From: Dehalobacter sp. CP
GTDB lineage: Bacteria; Bacillota_B; Desulfitobacteriia; Desulfitobacteriales; Syntrophobotulaceae
Reading direction: 5' to 3'
Assembly (NCBI GenBank): GCA_009910795.1
Contig: VMEE01000061.1
Coordinates: 96,719-160,718, forward strand
DNA length: 64,000 bases
Shown: positions 25,636 to 34,610 of the stretch, in pieces
Layout: every line of letters starts with the position of its first letter
Numbering within the stretch: position 1 is the stretch's first letter
Translations under genes and position numbers: made by a program
Notes under the pieces: generated by a model
What the model was told of the DNA's origin: nothing
Databases searched by the model: none
The model's input: the letters and a program-made list of their open reading frames with translations, nothing else

Positions 25636-28080
25636 CTAATTCACTCCGATTTTTTCTTTGGGATAAAGGCGGCTGACTTCCTGATAGGCTTTTTCGTACT
25701 TTTGAGGATCTTTCAGAACCTTTTGAAGCAGTTGATAGGCTTTTTCGACCAGCCTTCCATCAGTTCCCAGGTCTGTAAGCTTTAACTCCGGTACGCCATG
25801 CTGGCGAAGCCCAAGTAGCTCTCCCGGGCCCCGCATCTTCAAATCCTCCTCGGCAATCCGGAAACCGTCCTCTGTCTCACAAAGAACATTCAGCCGGGCA
25901 CTGTCCCGGGTATTGCTGATCAGGAGACAATACGACTGCTCTTGTCCGCGTCCGACTCTTCCGCGAAGTTGGTGCAGCTGGGCAAGCCCGAATCTTTCAG
26001 CATCTTCGATCACCATCACAGACGCGTTCGGTACATTGACTCCGACTTCGACGACAGTTGTCGTAACCAGGATATTAATCTCCCCACGTCGGAAACGCTG
26101 CATGATCTCCTCTTTCTCCTGTCCTTTCATTCTTCCGTGCAGAAGCGCAACGCTGCTTCCTTCAAAAATGCGGCTCAATTCATCAGCCTTTTGGGTTGCT
26201 GAAACAAAATCCGATTTTTCTGTTTCCTCGACAAGCGGACAAACGACATAGATCTGCCGACCCGCAGCGACATGCTGCTTCAGAAATTTCTCCATGCTGG
26301 AGCGGCTGCGGTCTGAAATTTTTCTGGTGATAATCGGCTTCCTGCCAGCAGGCAGCTCGTCTAGCACCGAAAGCTGAAGATCGCCGTATAAAGTCAGCGC
26401 AAGCGTCCTCGGGATCGGGGTAGCGGTCATGACCAGGACATGCGGGTTCTCGCCTTTGTCCTGCAATAGGGTCCGCTGTCTGACGCCAAACCGGTGCTGT
26501 TCATCGGTGATGGCAAGACCGAGGGCGTTGAACCGGACGGATTCCTGAATGAGGGTCTGGGTTCCGACGACAACCTGGGCTTTTCCGCTCAAAATCTGCC
26601 CTAAGATTTGTTCCCTTTCCGGCTTACTCTGGTTCCCGACAAGGAATACAACTTTTACCCCTAAAGGTTCAAACGCGGCCTGCAGCGATTCATAGTGCTG
26701 CTGGGCAAGCACCTCAGTCGGCGCCATCATAGCGGCCTGAAAACCCGAGCCCACAGCCTGCAGCAGGGCAGCCATCGCTACCACGGTTTTACCTGATCCA
26801 ACATCGCCCTGAAGCAAACGGGTCATCGGCCTCTCGATGCTCCCCATATCCCGGAATATTTCCCGGATGACTCTTTGCTGGGCGCCGGTCAGCCGAAAAG
26901 GAAGCCCGGAAACAAATTTTTGGACCAAAGCTCCACCCTGGTTTAAAACGAGACCTGCTTTCTGAGGCCCGGGGGAACGAAGCCTAGCCAGCGCCAGCTG
27001 AAGCAAAAGGATTTCCTCAACGACCAGTCTTTCGCGTGCCTTTTTCAGGTTTTCTGCGGAGTGCGGAAAATGAATTTCTTTAATGGCTTGCCGCCGTTCC
27101 ATCAAATTGTTTTCCTCATACGGAAAGAACTCGTCAAAGATTCGATCAACCTGCGGCAAAACAACCTGGATGATCTCCCGGATCGTTTTCGAATTGAGAC
27201 GGGCTGTTTCCGAATATACTGGAACCATTTTTTGAGCAGGACCCTCGTAAAGTCCTTTCATGATTTCGGACGCAAGCAATTCCGGGACCCTGGTGCGCCA
27301 TTGTGCTTTTCCTGTCACAGTGACCTTTGTTCCGTCCGGATATTGTTTTGGAATATGTATTTGATTGAACCAGACGGCATGAATGCTTCTGCCGTCCTGT
27401 TCAATATTTAGTTTGACGACCTTGACTCTGCCTTTGGTAACCTGGCTTCCAGTTACAATCCCGTCAATCGTAACATACTCTCCGTCCTGAATATCCTGAA
27501 TCCGCCGTTTCGATCGGATTTCATATTTACGCGGATAATACCGCAGAAGATCCTCAGCAGTACAAATCCCCATATTTTCGAACTGTTTGGCTCTTTGCGG
27601 TCCGACACCTTTGATATACTGCAGGTTTTGGGGCTGACTGATGCTCCCTGTCTGAACTTTAAGGCTGGTTAAGGCTTTCTCTGTGGTACGAAAGGTTCCG
27701 GATGCTTCTTCGGTCGTTGTTCCGCAGATTGTTCCAGAAGCTAGTCCAGGAGTATCTAAAGATGCTGTTTTATCTGCAGCATGATAGGTTGCTGCAGATA
27801 AATCTCCAGCTGACTTTTCGGTTACTTCCGTTTTGTCCAGCAGTTCCTGGAGTTCACGCCATAAAGCCCGTCGTTTATACGGGCTGACTTCATGATATTC
27901 CTCTGCAATACACTGCATTGAGGCAAGGTTTTCCGCGGAAAAAACACCACCCAGTTCAGCAATTAAGTCCAGTAAAAATCTGCTGAAGCCGCCGACTGCG
28001 CCTGTATTAATAAATCCCTGTTTTTCCTCGGCTTTCATTGCCCTATTCACGCTGTTTCGCCAATGATCTGATTGCAGCAC
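25636..28080 (-). CDS. recG: ATP-dependent DNA helicase RecG, with N-terminal extension
   Basis: Branch-migrating helicase for stalled forks and recombination intermediates. The OB wedge domain begins near LQYIKGVGPQRAKQFENMG; the helicase core has RLLQGDVGSGKTVVAMAA (Walker A), ITDEQHRFGVRQR (DExH box), VMTATPIPRTLAL, and C-terminal TTTVVEVGVNVPNAS with QLRGRVGRG. The canonical RecG part is about 670 residues; about 140 residues precede it (AVGGFSRFLLDLIAELGGVF region plus a Thr/Ala-rich linker). GTG 28080, next to an AAGGTGAG site, is my start; ATG 28038 is possible. A longer reading would run into sdaAA. Five bases after sdaAA, so probably co-transcribed. Confidence 0.92.
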   Translation of the reverse strand: MLQSDHWRNSVNRAMKAEEKQGFINTGAVGGFSRFLLDLIAELGGVFSAENLASMQCIAEEYHEVSPYKRRALWRELQELLDKTEVTEKSAGDLSAATYHAADKTASLDTPGLASGTICGTTTEEASGTFRTTEKALTSLKVQTGSISQPQNLQYIKGVGPQRAKQFENMGICTAEDLLRYYPRKYEIRSKRRIQDIQDGEYVTIDGIVTGSQVTKGRVKVVKLNIEQDGRSIHAVWFNQIHIPKQYPDGTKVTVTGKAQWRTRVPELLASEIMKGLYEGPAQKMVPVYSETARLNSKTIREIIQVVLPQVDRIFDEFFPYEENNLMERRQAIKEIHFPHSAENLKKARERLVVEEILLLQLALARLRSPGPQKAGLVLNQGGALVQKFVSGLPFRLTGAQQRVIREIFRDMGSIERPMTRLLQGDVGSGKTVVAMAALLQAVGSGFQAAMMAPTEVLAQQHYESLQAAFEPLGVKVVFLVGNQSKPEREQILGQILSGKAQVVVGTQTLIQESVRFNALGLAITDEQHRFGVRQRTLLQDKGENPHVLVMTATPIPRTLALTLYGDLQLSVLDELPAGRKPIITRKISDRSRSSMEKFLKQHVAAGRQIYVVCPLVEETEKSDFVSATQKADELSRIFEGSSVALLHGRMKGQEKEEIMQRFRRGEINILVTTTVVEVGVNVPNASVMVIEDAERFGLAQLHQLRGRVGRGQEQSYCLLISNTRDSARLNVLCETEDGFRIAEEDLKMRGPGELLGLRQHGVPELKLTDLGTDGRLVEKAYQLLQKVLKDPQKYEKAYQEVSRLYPKEKIGVN

Positions 28081-28084
28081 ATTC

Positions 28085-28951
28085 TCACCTTGCCAAATGA
28101 TCTTTATATTTCTGAGCCGCAGGAGTGACGGCGAGTCCCCCCCGGGACGTTTCCTTAAGGCTGCAGGACATTTCCCTGCCGATTGAAGCCATTGCATCAA
28201 TGACCTGATCCAATGGGATCGCACTTTTGATTCCAGCCAAAGCCATCTCGGCTGCGGTTAATGCTATAACTGCTGCCATGGCGTTCCTTTTTACACAGGG
28301 CACCTCGACCAGCCCAGCTACAGGGTCACAGACCAAACCAAGAAAACTTTTCAAAGCCAATGCTGCTGCCTGCGCTGTTTGATCGGGCGATCCGCCGCAC
28401 AATTCCACTGCCGCAGCTGCAGCCATGGCAGCCGCTGAACCTATCTCAGCCTGACACCCGCCTTCTGCACCTGAGACACTAGCTCTTTCCGCAATGACCA
28501 TCCCAAGGCCAGCAGATGTAAAAAGAGTCTGAACAGCATCTTCTTCCGTTGCATCCGACATTTCTTGAACTGTCAGCAGTACAGCGGGCAACACGCCGCA
28601 TGATCCCGCTGTCGGTGCTGCAACGATCCTGCCCATGCCAGCGTTTACCTCAGCTACGGCCATTGCTCTGGCTGCTGCCTTGTTTACCGGATTACCCAGA
28701 ATCGACTTGCCGCTTTCTCTATATTTCTCCAAAAGAACAGCTTCTCCTCCTACAAGACCTGACAATGATCTCCATTCTCCGGTCATTCCGCTTTCAACTG
28801 ATTCCCGCATCACGGCATAATGGTTCTTCATTTTTTTTAACAGCTGTTCAGCCGGTATACCTGTCCTCAAACATTCCTCCTGAAGAACCATATCACTGAT
28901 TTTTTTATTAAGCTTTTCGGTTTTTTCCACTAATTCACCATAAGAACGCAT
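28085..28951 (-). CDS. sdaAA: L-serine dehydratase, iron-sulfur-dependent, alpha subunit
   Basis: Converts L-serine to pyruvate and ammonia with a [4Fe-4S] cluster, so is oxygen-sensitive. Catalytic-domain signatures: AAPTAGSCGVLPAVLLTVQE (first cluster Cys), SVSGAEGGCQAEIGSAAAMAA (second Cys) and CDPVAGLVEVPCVKRNA (the later cysteines). Start ATG 28951 follows GGGGGG and gives MRSYGELVEKTEK. 288 residues, typical. The upstream beta-subunit stop is 18 bases away. Together they form the Bacillus/Clostridium-type two-subunit enzyme. Confidence 0.95.
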   Translation of the reverse strand: MRSYGELVEKTEKLNKKISDMVLQEECLRTGIPAEQLLKKMKNHYAVMRESVESGMTGEWRSLSGLVGGEAVLLEKYRESGKSILGNPVNKAAARAMAVAEVNAGMGRIVAAPTAGSCGVLPAVLLTVQEMSDATEEDAVQTLFTSAGLGMVIAERASVSGAEGGCQAEIGSAAAMAAAAAVELCGGSPDQTAQAAALALKSFLGLVCDPVAGLVEVPCVKRNAMAAVIALTAAEMALAGIKSAIPLDQVIDAMASIGREMSCSLKETSRGGLAVTPAAQKYKDHLAR

Positions 28952-28968
28952 CTGCCAACCCCCCCGCG

Positions 28969-29646
28969 TCAAATGTCTATGATGGGTTCAATAAACATCA
29001 CCTGCTCGATCATCGGCATCTTTTTCATTTCGCTGCTAAGAATATCCGTGATCGGCTCATCCGTCTCAATAACCGCCAGCGCATTTTGCCCTTTGCCTTC
29101 TCTGGAGACTTTCATCTGGGCAATATTAATTCCTTTGCCTGCGAGCAGTTTAGTTATTTCAGCTATCATTCCCGGGTAATCCATATAGATCGCAATTAAA
29201 GCAGGATATTCCCCGGTAAACTCCACGTCAAAGTCATTAACCGCAGTAATCAGAATTTTCCCGCCGCCCAGTGATGAGCCATTGATTTCAGCTTTTCCCC
29301 CGCCCCAGCCGGTTAGCAGGAAACGAACCGAATTCGGGTGTACATCACCCAGATTGACATTTTCAAATACCGTTTCCATCCCAGCCTCTAGTGCAATCCG
29401 CGAAGCCTCCCTGATCCGGCTATCATCCGGCTTCATCCCGAGCAGCCCTGCTGTCAAGGCAAGATGAGTTCCATGTCCCTTCCCCGTCTCAGCGAAAGAA
29501 CCGTGCAGCTGGATACGGGCCTGCTTCACTTTGGCGCCAAGTATTTTCGCAGCCATAAGACCAAGCCTGACCGCCCCCGCCGTATGGGAACTTGAGGGTC
29601 CGACCATCACCGGCCCTAGCAAATCAAAAACACTCCCAACCTTCAC
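28969..29646 (-). CDS. sdaAB: L-serine dehydratase, iron-sulfur-dependent, beta subunit
   Basis: Beta subunit with the signature SVFDLLGPVMVGPSSSHTAGAVRLG near its N-terminus and a C-terminal ACT domain (about the last 75 residues, IAIYMDYPGMIAEITKLLAG) that likely senses serine. GTG 29646 has GGAAGGTGAG just upstream and gives the family start VKVGSVFD; an ATG at 29703 would add 19 residues without a ribosome site. Ahead of sdaAA as in Bacillus. Confidence 0.93.
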   Translation of the reverse strand: MKVGSVFDLLGPVMVGPSSSHTAGAVRLGLMAAKILGAKVKQARIQLHGSFAETGKGHGTHLALTAGLLGMKPDDSRIREASRIALEAGMETVFENVNLGDVHPNSVRFLLTGWGGGKAEINGSSLGGGKILITAVNDFDVEFTGEYPALIAIYMDYPGMIAEITKLLAGKGINIAQMKVSREGKGQNALAVIETDEPITDILSSEMKKMPMIEQVMFIEPIIDI

Positions 29647-29739
29647 CGGCTCACCTTCCTTCAGTAATAATTTGGGGTAATCCGTTTTCATCCATTCATC
29701 CATTTGCTATAGCTTAGTTACTTATAAAACCATTATGCT

Positions 29740-29960
29740 AGGGTAAGTCTGAGGGCCACAATACTGCTTTCCGGCCGTTGTGCCCTCCGTGGCGCGTCGC
29801 TCCTTGCCATCCATGGCATCGCGACATTAGGCCATCCATGGCCGTCAAAAGGCCGGGCTCGCACTCCATGCTCCGCTCACAGCAGAACTGTGGCCCCCAG
29901 ACTGATCCTAAGGGTATTCAAGCCAATCTGCATGCCAGAATGCAGATCATTCTGGCGGCT
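29740..29960 (+). repeat. Large palindromic intergenic repeat, copy D (expanded)
   Basis: Left arm GGGTAAGTCTGAGGGCCACA (29741-29760), right arm TGTGGCCCCCAGACTGATCC. Two extra nested hairpins occur inside: GTCGCTCC-TGCCATCCATGGCA-TCGCGAC and GGCCATCCATGGCC. To the right is the companion AATCTGCAT-GCCAGA-ATGCAGATC hairpin, as in copy A. No gene in 29647-30323. Confidence 0.82.
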
Positions 29961-30061
29961 ATTCAGATCGTTTTATTCGTCTTCTCTCTGCATAGCCGAC
30001 GTCAAGCGAGCACGAACGATGAAAGATTTAACTTGTGTTGAAGGCATCTTGGAAAGCTTGT

Positions 30062-30222
30062 ATTAATTCCTCTGCACACGGACTGATTTAAATCAAGCTT
30101 ATGATCAGTCTGCATGCCACAGTTCCGCGACAAGCGAAGCCTGGATGGCGTAGCGCGGCTTTTTGCGTCAAGGAAGACGCAATAGCCGAAAGCGGTATTG
30201 TGGCATGCAGACTTACCCAAGC
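30062..30222 (-). repeat. Large palindromic intergenic repeat, copy E
   Basis: Opposite orientation to D, 150 bases away. Outer stem GTCTGCATGCCACA (30109-30122) with TGTGGCATGCAGAC: perfect 14 bp but a different sequence from copies A, B and D. Ends in ACTTACCCAAG, the reverse complement of the GGGTAAGT left end. The inner TGCGTC/GACGCA hairpin is as in copy C. Left flank GACTGATTTAAATCAAGC carries a small palindrome. Confidence 0.82.
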
Positions 30223-30291
30223 AGATTGGCTTAGGAGATCTGCCCTAACAAGATGCTTTCGAAGACCTACATCGAGAAAACGGCTTGATAA

Positions 30292-30321
30292 AAAAAACTT
30301 CGGCCGAAGCCGAAGTTTTTT
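30292..30321 (-). terminator. Terminator after fakA
   Basis: AAAAAACTTCGGC and GCCGAAGTTTTTT are exact inverted repeats around a short loop, three bases after the fakA stop; T-runs on both strands. Confidence 0.85.
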
Positions 30322-30323
30322 GT

Positions 30324-32048
30324 TTATTCAACCCCGAGAATATAATAATATAGTGGCTGTTTCCCTGAATAAACCTCGACTTCAATCTCCGGTTTTTCTT
30401 CGCTAAGCCAGTCCGTAAGCAGGATTACATCTTCTTCAGCCATGTCTTTACCGTAAAAAATGGTGACAAGATCCTTTTCACGCCAATTCATTTCCTCCAG
30501 AACATTTTTGGCAACGTCGAGAATATCTCTGCCTGTCGTCTTTATTGTTCCCTCAATCAGGCCAAGAATATCCCCTTCGGCAATCTCCAGCTCGCCATAC
30601 TGCGAATCTCTGACTGCATAAGTTACTTCTCCCGAACTTACCTGTCTGAACGCAGTTGTCATATTTTGAACGTTTTCCTCCGGAAGGCTGTCGGAATTGA
30701 AAGCAAGTAAAGAAGCGATCGCCTGCGGTATTGTCTTTGTCGGAATAACGTAGATTTCCTTGTCTTCAATCAGTTCGTTGACCTGGCCGGCCGCCATGAT
30801 GATGTTACTGTTGTTCGGCAGAAGGAAAATATGGCGGGCGGGGACTTTCCTAATCGCTTCGGCAAGATCACTGGTACTCGGATTCATAGTCTGACCGCCG
30901 AAAACAACCTCATCGACACCCAGACTGGTGAAGATTTGGGCAATGCCTTCTCCCATGGCGACGGCAACGATCCCATATTCCTTGACCTCTGTTGTCCCAG
31001 CCGAAGCCGCCTGGTCTGCAGGCGCCCCTGATGAAACATCCACAAGCTCTCCGGTATAAGCAGCTTCACTGCTTTCAGGCACATTTTTGGCCTGATGGGC
31101 CGCTAGCTCATTCTGGGCAAGCATATTGTGAATCTGAACTTCATGCAGAGAACCATATTTGATGGCATAATCCAAAATGAGTCCGGGGTTCCGGGTGTGA
31201 ATATGGATCTTGACCACATCCTCCGTGCCCACGACCAACAAGCAGTCACCTTTGTCCAGGAGTGCCTGTCTTATAACATCGGGATCAAGGCCATTTCCTT
31301 TTACCAGAAACTCAGTACAATATGGAAATTCCAGGCTTCCAACGGCAATAATACCTGAAACCGCAGGAATCTGGACCTCCTCCTGCTGTACCTCAGCGTA
31401 ACCAATTTCCTTGCCTTCCAAAGCCGAGATCCAGCCGTATAGAATAGTCAGGAAGCCCTGACCGCCGGCATCAACCACACCTGCCTGTTTCAGAACAGGC
31501 AGCATCTCAGGCGTCCTGGCCAGCGCCTCTTCACCTTTTTCACAACCAGCCCTCAAAACTTCCAAAATATCAGTCGTTCCGCTTTTTGCTTTAATATATG
31601 CACCCCGGGCAGTCTCCCTGGATACAGTAAGAATTGTTCCTTCGACTGGTTTCATTACTGCCTTGTACGCGCTTTCAACGCCCGTTTGCAGCGCATGAGC
31701 CATCTGGAGAGCATTTGCTTCGTTAAGACCTTCCAAGCCCCTGGCAATCCCTCTCATGATCTGAGACAAAATAACACCTGAATTCCCTCTAGCTCCCATC
31801 AGGGAACCTGTAGAAGCGGCACTTGCGACTTCATGCACAGAATTGCCCGTTACCTTGTCTGCTGCCAATGATGCTGCTTTGAATGTCAAATTCATATTTG
31901 TACCCGTATCCCCGTCCGGGACCGGAAATACATTCAAAGCATCAATTTCCTTCTTCCTTTGCTCCAGCAGACGAGACCCCGACCTTATCATATCTTTTAA
32001 TACGTTTCCGTCAATTTTTTGAGCTATAGCGTCCGACACGGCTTTCAA
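30324..32048 (-). CDS. fakA: DAK-domain fatty acid kinase-like protein (FakA/YloV)
   Basis: 574-residue protein. The N-terminal DAK2/DhaL ATP-binding domain shows ALNVFPVPDGDTGTNMNLT and MGARGNSGVILSQIMRG; then a middle domain and a C-terminal DegV-like domain (about 350-574). In Staphylococcus FakA phosphorylates fatty acids held by FakB for use by PlsX/PlsY. The B. subtilis equivalent is yloV next to yloU, as here. No fakB (DegV) gene is in the window, but plsX is. Directly downstream of the Asp23 gene (46 bases). Confidence 0.9.
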   Translation of the reverse strand: MKAVSDAIAQKIDGNVLKDMIRSGSRLLEQRKKEIDALNVFPVPDGDTGTNMNLTFKAASLAADKVTGNSVHEVASAASTGSLMGARGNSGVILSQIMRGIARGLEGLNEANALQMAHALQTGVESAYKAVMKPVEGTILTVSRETARGAYIKAKSGTTDILEVLRAGCEKGEEALARTPEMLPVLKQAGVVDAGGQGFLTILYGWISALEGKEIGYAEVQQEEVQIPAVSGIIAVGSLEFPYCTEFLVKGNGLDPDVIRQALLDKGDCLLVVGTEDVVKIHIHTRNPGLILDYAIKYGSLHEVQIHNMLAQNELAAHQAKNVPESSEAAYTGELVDVSSGAPADQAASAGTTEVKEYGIVAVAMGEGIAQIFTSLGVDEVVFGGQTMNPSTSDLAEAIRKVPARHIFLLPNNSNIIMAAGQVNELIEDKEIYVIPTKTIPQAIASLLAFNSDSLPEENVQNMTTAFRQVSSGEVTYAVRDSQYGELEIAEGDILGLIEGTIKTTGRDILDVAKNVLEEMNWREKDLVTIFYGKDMAEEDVILLTDWLSEEKPEIEVEVYSGKQPLYYYILGVE

Positions 32049-32094
32049 AATTTATCCTCCTACTCATCCTAAGATCATCTGAGTGTATTCTCAA

Positions 32095-32451
32095 CTATTC
32101 TAAAAATCTTACCCCTTGAACATTTACATTTACTTCAGCCACTTTTAGACCTGTCATTGTCTCGACAGTGTAGCGGACCCTGTCCATTACATTGGAGGCA
32201 ACCTCCGATATTTTAATTCCGTATCCCACAATGATGTTAAGGTCTATGATCAAGTCCTCTTCCTGAAGGGTGACACTCACTCCTTTGGATAAGTTTTCCC
32301 TTTTAAGCAAACCTGAAACACCGTCCGAAATCTTTCTCGAAGCCATACCCACCAAACCATAGCACTCGATTGCTGCCGCACCTGAGATCGTAGCTATAAC
32401 GTCTTCTGATATTTCTACATTTCCCAGTTTTGTTTCCATCAACTTTGCCAT
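32095..32451 (-). CDS. Asp23/Gls24 family envelope stress protein (YloU)
   Basis: 118 residues from ATG 32451, chosen because GAGG lies nine bases upstream and the family begins near METKLGNVEISEDVIATI. The core GAAAIECYGLVGMASRKISDGV and VDLNIIVGYG-like segment (LIIDLNIIVGYGIKISEVA) are typical. In Staphylococcus Asp23 is anchored near the membrane. The paired yloU-yloV order is conserved in Firmicutes and suggests a shared role in envelope lipid balance; the exact function is unknown. Confidence 0.92.
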   Translation of the reverse strand: MAKLMETKLGNVEISEDVIATISGAAAIECYGLVGMASRKISDGVSGLLKRENLSKGVSVTLQEEDLIIDLNIIVGYGIKISEVASNVMDRVRYTVETMTGLKVAEVNVNVQGVRFLE

Positions 32452-32548
32452 CTTCTTCAACCTCGCTTTCCCTATATCCGGCATAAATTTAATCTTTTGC
32501 ATAATAAAATTCCATTTTGAAAGATTCACCGTTTCCTTTAATATAATT

Positions 32549-32577
32549 AGGATAATATACGCGGTAGCTTTCGTCAA
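32549..32577 (-). promoter_or_regulatory. Possible sigma-A promoter of the Asp23-fakA pair
   Basis: -35 TTGACG (32577-32572), 17-base spacer, -10 TATCCT (32554-32549), about 100 bases upstream of the Asp23 start. The rest of 32578-32805 holds only the rpmB -10 TATAAT (32763-32768) and AT-rich sequence. Confidence 0.4.
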
Positions 32578-32805
32578 ATACTATGTGAATACCTCAGGGA
32601 ACAACTCCTTATTTTTTTCTTATCAGTACCTGGTAAATGTAGTATAATATACGAATAAAACATTTGCATTTGCAGTATGTATAAAACCTATATAAACACC
32701 TATATAAACCTCGTCCGATAATAAAAACCTACTCTTGCCAATTCTTTTAAGTTCTGCTAAACTATAATAGTGTCATTTTTGGGTGAAAAGGAGGTAGAAG
32801 AAATC

Positions 32806-32997
32806 ATGGCTAGTATTTGTGATGTTTGCGGAAAAGGAGTTTCTTCCGGGATGAGTGTCAGTCACTCCCATATTCGCTCCAAGCGTACCTGGAAACCAAA
32901 CCTCCAGCGTGTCCGTGCTGTAGTGAACGGTACTCCCACCCATGTCAAAGTCTGCACAAGATGCCTTCGTTCAGGTAAAGTGAAACGAGCTGTCTAA
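32806..32997 (+). CDS. rpmB: 50S ribosomal protein L28
   Basis: 63 residues starting MASICDVCGKGVSSGMSVSH with a GGAGG site 12 bases upstream; the longer in-frame reading would add 12 residues no L28 has. Two CxxC pairs (CDVC and CTRC) make this the zinc-binding form. Alone on the plus strand among minus-strand genes, with a TATAAT box 38 bases upstream and its own terminator, as usual for rpmB in Firmicutes. Confidence 0.96.
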   Translation: MASICDVCGKGVSSGMSVSHSHIRSKRTWKPNLQRVRAVVNGTPTHVKVCTRCLRSGKVKRAV

Positions 32998-33032
32998 CTT
33001 CATCGTGAAACGACTGTGATTGGATTAAAACA

Positions 33033-33060
33033 ACCCCGACTTTAAAGCCGGGGTTTTTGC
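33033..33060 (+). terminator. Terminator of rpmB
   Basis: ACCCCGACTTTAAAGCCGGGG followed by TTTTTGC, about 36 bases after the rpmB stop: GC-rich stem with T-run. Confidence 0.85.
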
Positions 33061-33093
33061 TTTTCAACCCATTTTGAGGAGTAAGTTTTAAGA

Positions 33094-33753
33094 TTAACAA
33101 GGTATCTGAACATAGACCAGAACTTTGCCTTCATGAATCTCAATCGAAATATCTTCATCCGTAAACACATTGCTGATTCCACGCGGGGAATTATGCGCAA
33201 GATTCAGCATATCCAGCTCATAGTACAGCCCTTCGGCAGATACCCGTGCATCATCGGATAAGGCGACGATCGACAACTGCTGGCCAACACTCCCCTTGAT
33301 GTTCTCTTTACCCTTAAGCATCACCCAGGCATCGGATCTTGGGTCTTTCATCTTCAGCCGTCTGCCTTTTTCAGCATACGCAATCATAATCGAGATGTTC
33401 CCCATCAGGTGATCCAGCCTTTTACCGCCGGCGGCATAAAGAACGATTTCGTCCAGGAAGCATCCCTGAGAATTTAAATATGTATCCGCATAGGCCACAG
33501 CGAGCTCTAAATCCGTCTCATTTTTTTCGCAGGGATATTGTTTGACGGTTGTTTTGGCCGCTATACATTTTTCCAGATTTTCTTTTGTAATGGAATCGAG
33601 GTCCCCAATCAATACATCAGGGATTCTGTCCGAAGCGATGGCCTTGTTGCCGCCTCCGTCCGCACAGATCAACATCTCGATATGATTTCTGGTGAGTTCG
33701 CCGCGGCCCCAGGCAGCATCCCATTCTCCGTTTGCCACGACTGCAACCTTCAT
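33094..33753 (-). CDS. thiN: Thiamine pyrophosphokinase
   Basis: Transfers pyrophosphate from ATP to thiamine to give TPP. The catalytic domain shows LICADGGGNKAIASDRIPDVL (about 28-49), VLIGDLDSI, KNETDLELAVAYA and LYAAGGKRLDHLMGNI; a beta-rich thiamine-binding C-terminus follows. 219 residues, normal. The start overlaps the rpe stop by four bases (ATGA), so translation is coupled. Downstream of rsgA and rpe as in B. subtilis. Confidence 0.94.
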   Translation of the reverse strand: MKVAVVANGEWDAAWGRGELTRNHIEMLICADGGGNKAIASDRIPDVLIGDLDSITKENLEKCIAAKTTVKQYPCEKNETDLELAVAYADTYLNSQGCFLDEIVLYAAGGKRLDHLMGNISIMIAYAEKGRRLKMKDPRSDAWVMLKGKENIKGSVGQQLSIVALSDDARVSAEGLYYELDMLNLAHNSPRGISNVFTDEDISIEIHEGKVLVYVQIPC

Positions 33754-34454
33754 TGCTTAATTCCCCGGAATCTTTTACTTTTGTTGGTACCCTGTTCCTC
33801 TTTAGCGGCTTCAAGGATATCACGAATCGCCTGCTGCGGATCCGGGGAAGCAAATACAGCTGCACCGGCTACCAGGATCTCGGCCCCGGCTTTGCTTACC
33901 AGACGGGCTGTCTCAACATTAATTCCGCCATCCACCTCAATACGGCAAAGCGGGTTTACTTCCTTCAGGATCCCCGATAGTGCTACGACTTTCGGCAAGA
34001 CTTCCTGAATAAACTTTTGGCCGCCAAAACCAGGGTTCACCGTCATCAGCAGCACAACATCAAGTTCCTGCAAAACATAGGTCAGCATTTCCAGCGGGGT
34101 CGCAGGGTTCAGTGCAACGCCCACATTCACCCCAAGAGATTTGATCTGCTGGATAGCCCGATGAAGGTGCCTGGTGGCCTCAGCGTGAATCGTGATGGAG
34201 TCAGCACCTGCTTTTACAAAATCTTCAACATACTTTTCAGGATGTTCAATCATCAGATGAACATCAAACTCCAGCGAGGAGACCTTGCGGAGCGATCCAA
34301 CAACGGCAGGCCCTATCGAGATATTTGGGACAAAATGTCCATCCATAATATCTATATGCAGCATATCAATCCCCGCATTTTCAACAAGACTGACGTCCTC
34401 TCCCAATCTGGCAAAATTGGCAGACAGTATCGATGGGGCAATCGTCAAGGCCAT
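33750..34454 (-). CDS. rpe: Ribulose-phosphate 3-epimerase
   Basis: TIM-barrel epimerase of the pentose phosphate pathway, with xylulose-5-P and ribulose-5-P as substrates. Motifs: TIAPSILSANFARLGEDV, MLHIDIMDGHFVPNISIGP (catalytic Asp and His), DVHLMIEHPEKYV, VMTVNPGFGGQKFI region (LLMTVNPGFGGQKF) and IEVDGGINVETA. ATG 34454 follows GGAGG. 234 residues. Coupled to thiN. Confidence 0.96.
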   Translation of the reverse strand: MALTIAPSILSANFARLGEDVSLVENAGIDMLHIDIMDGHFVPNISIGPAVVGSLRKVSSLEFDVHLMIEHPEKYVEDFVKAGADSITIHAEATRHLHRAIQQIKSLGVNVGVALNPATPLEMLTYVLQELDVVLLMTVNPGFGGQKFIQEVLPKVVALSGILKEVNPLCRIEVDGGINVETARLVSKAGAEILVAGAAVFASPDPQQAIRDILEAAKEEQGTNKSKRFRGIKQ

Positions 34455-34610
34455 AAAGATCCTCCTTCCAAACCTATAGTGCTGTTCCTTTGGCTGCATG
34501 CAGTTTCTTATCATTATTATCCGGTTTTCTGTAATTATTCTTCGTTCAGCCCTGAAACCCTTTATTAGGGTATCAAAAAAATTCCAAGTTAATTTCTGAT
34601 ACTAAGTGCA

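Noticed and set aside
29740..30222. CRISPR array or integron attC interpretation of the repeats
   Set aside because: No regular spacing of short direct repeats and no cas genes. The ends are GTCT/AGAC rather than the attC core sites, and there is no integrase.
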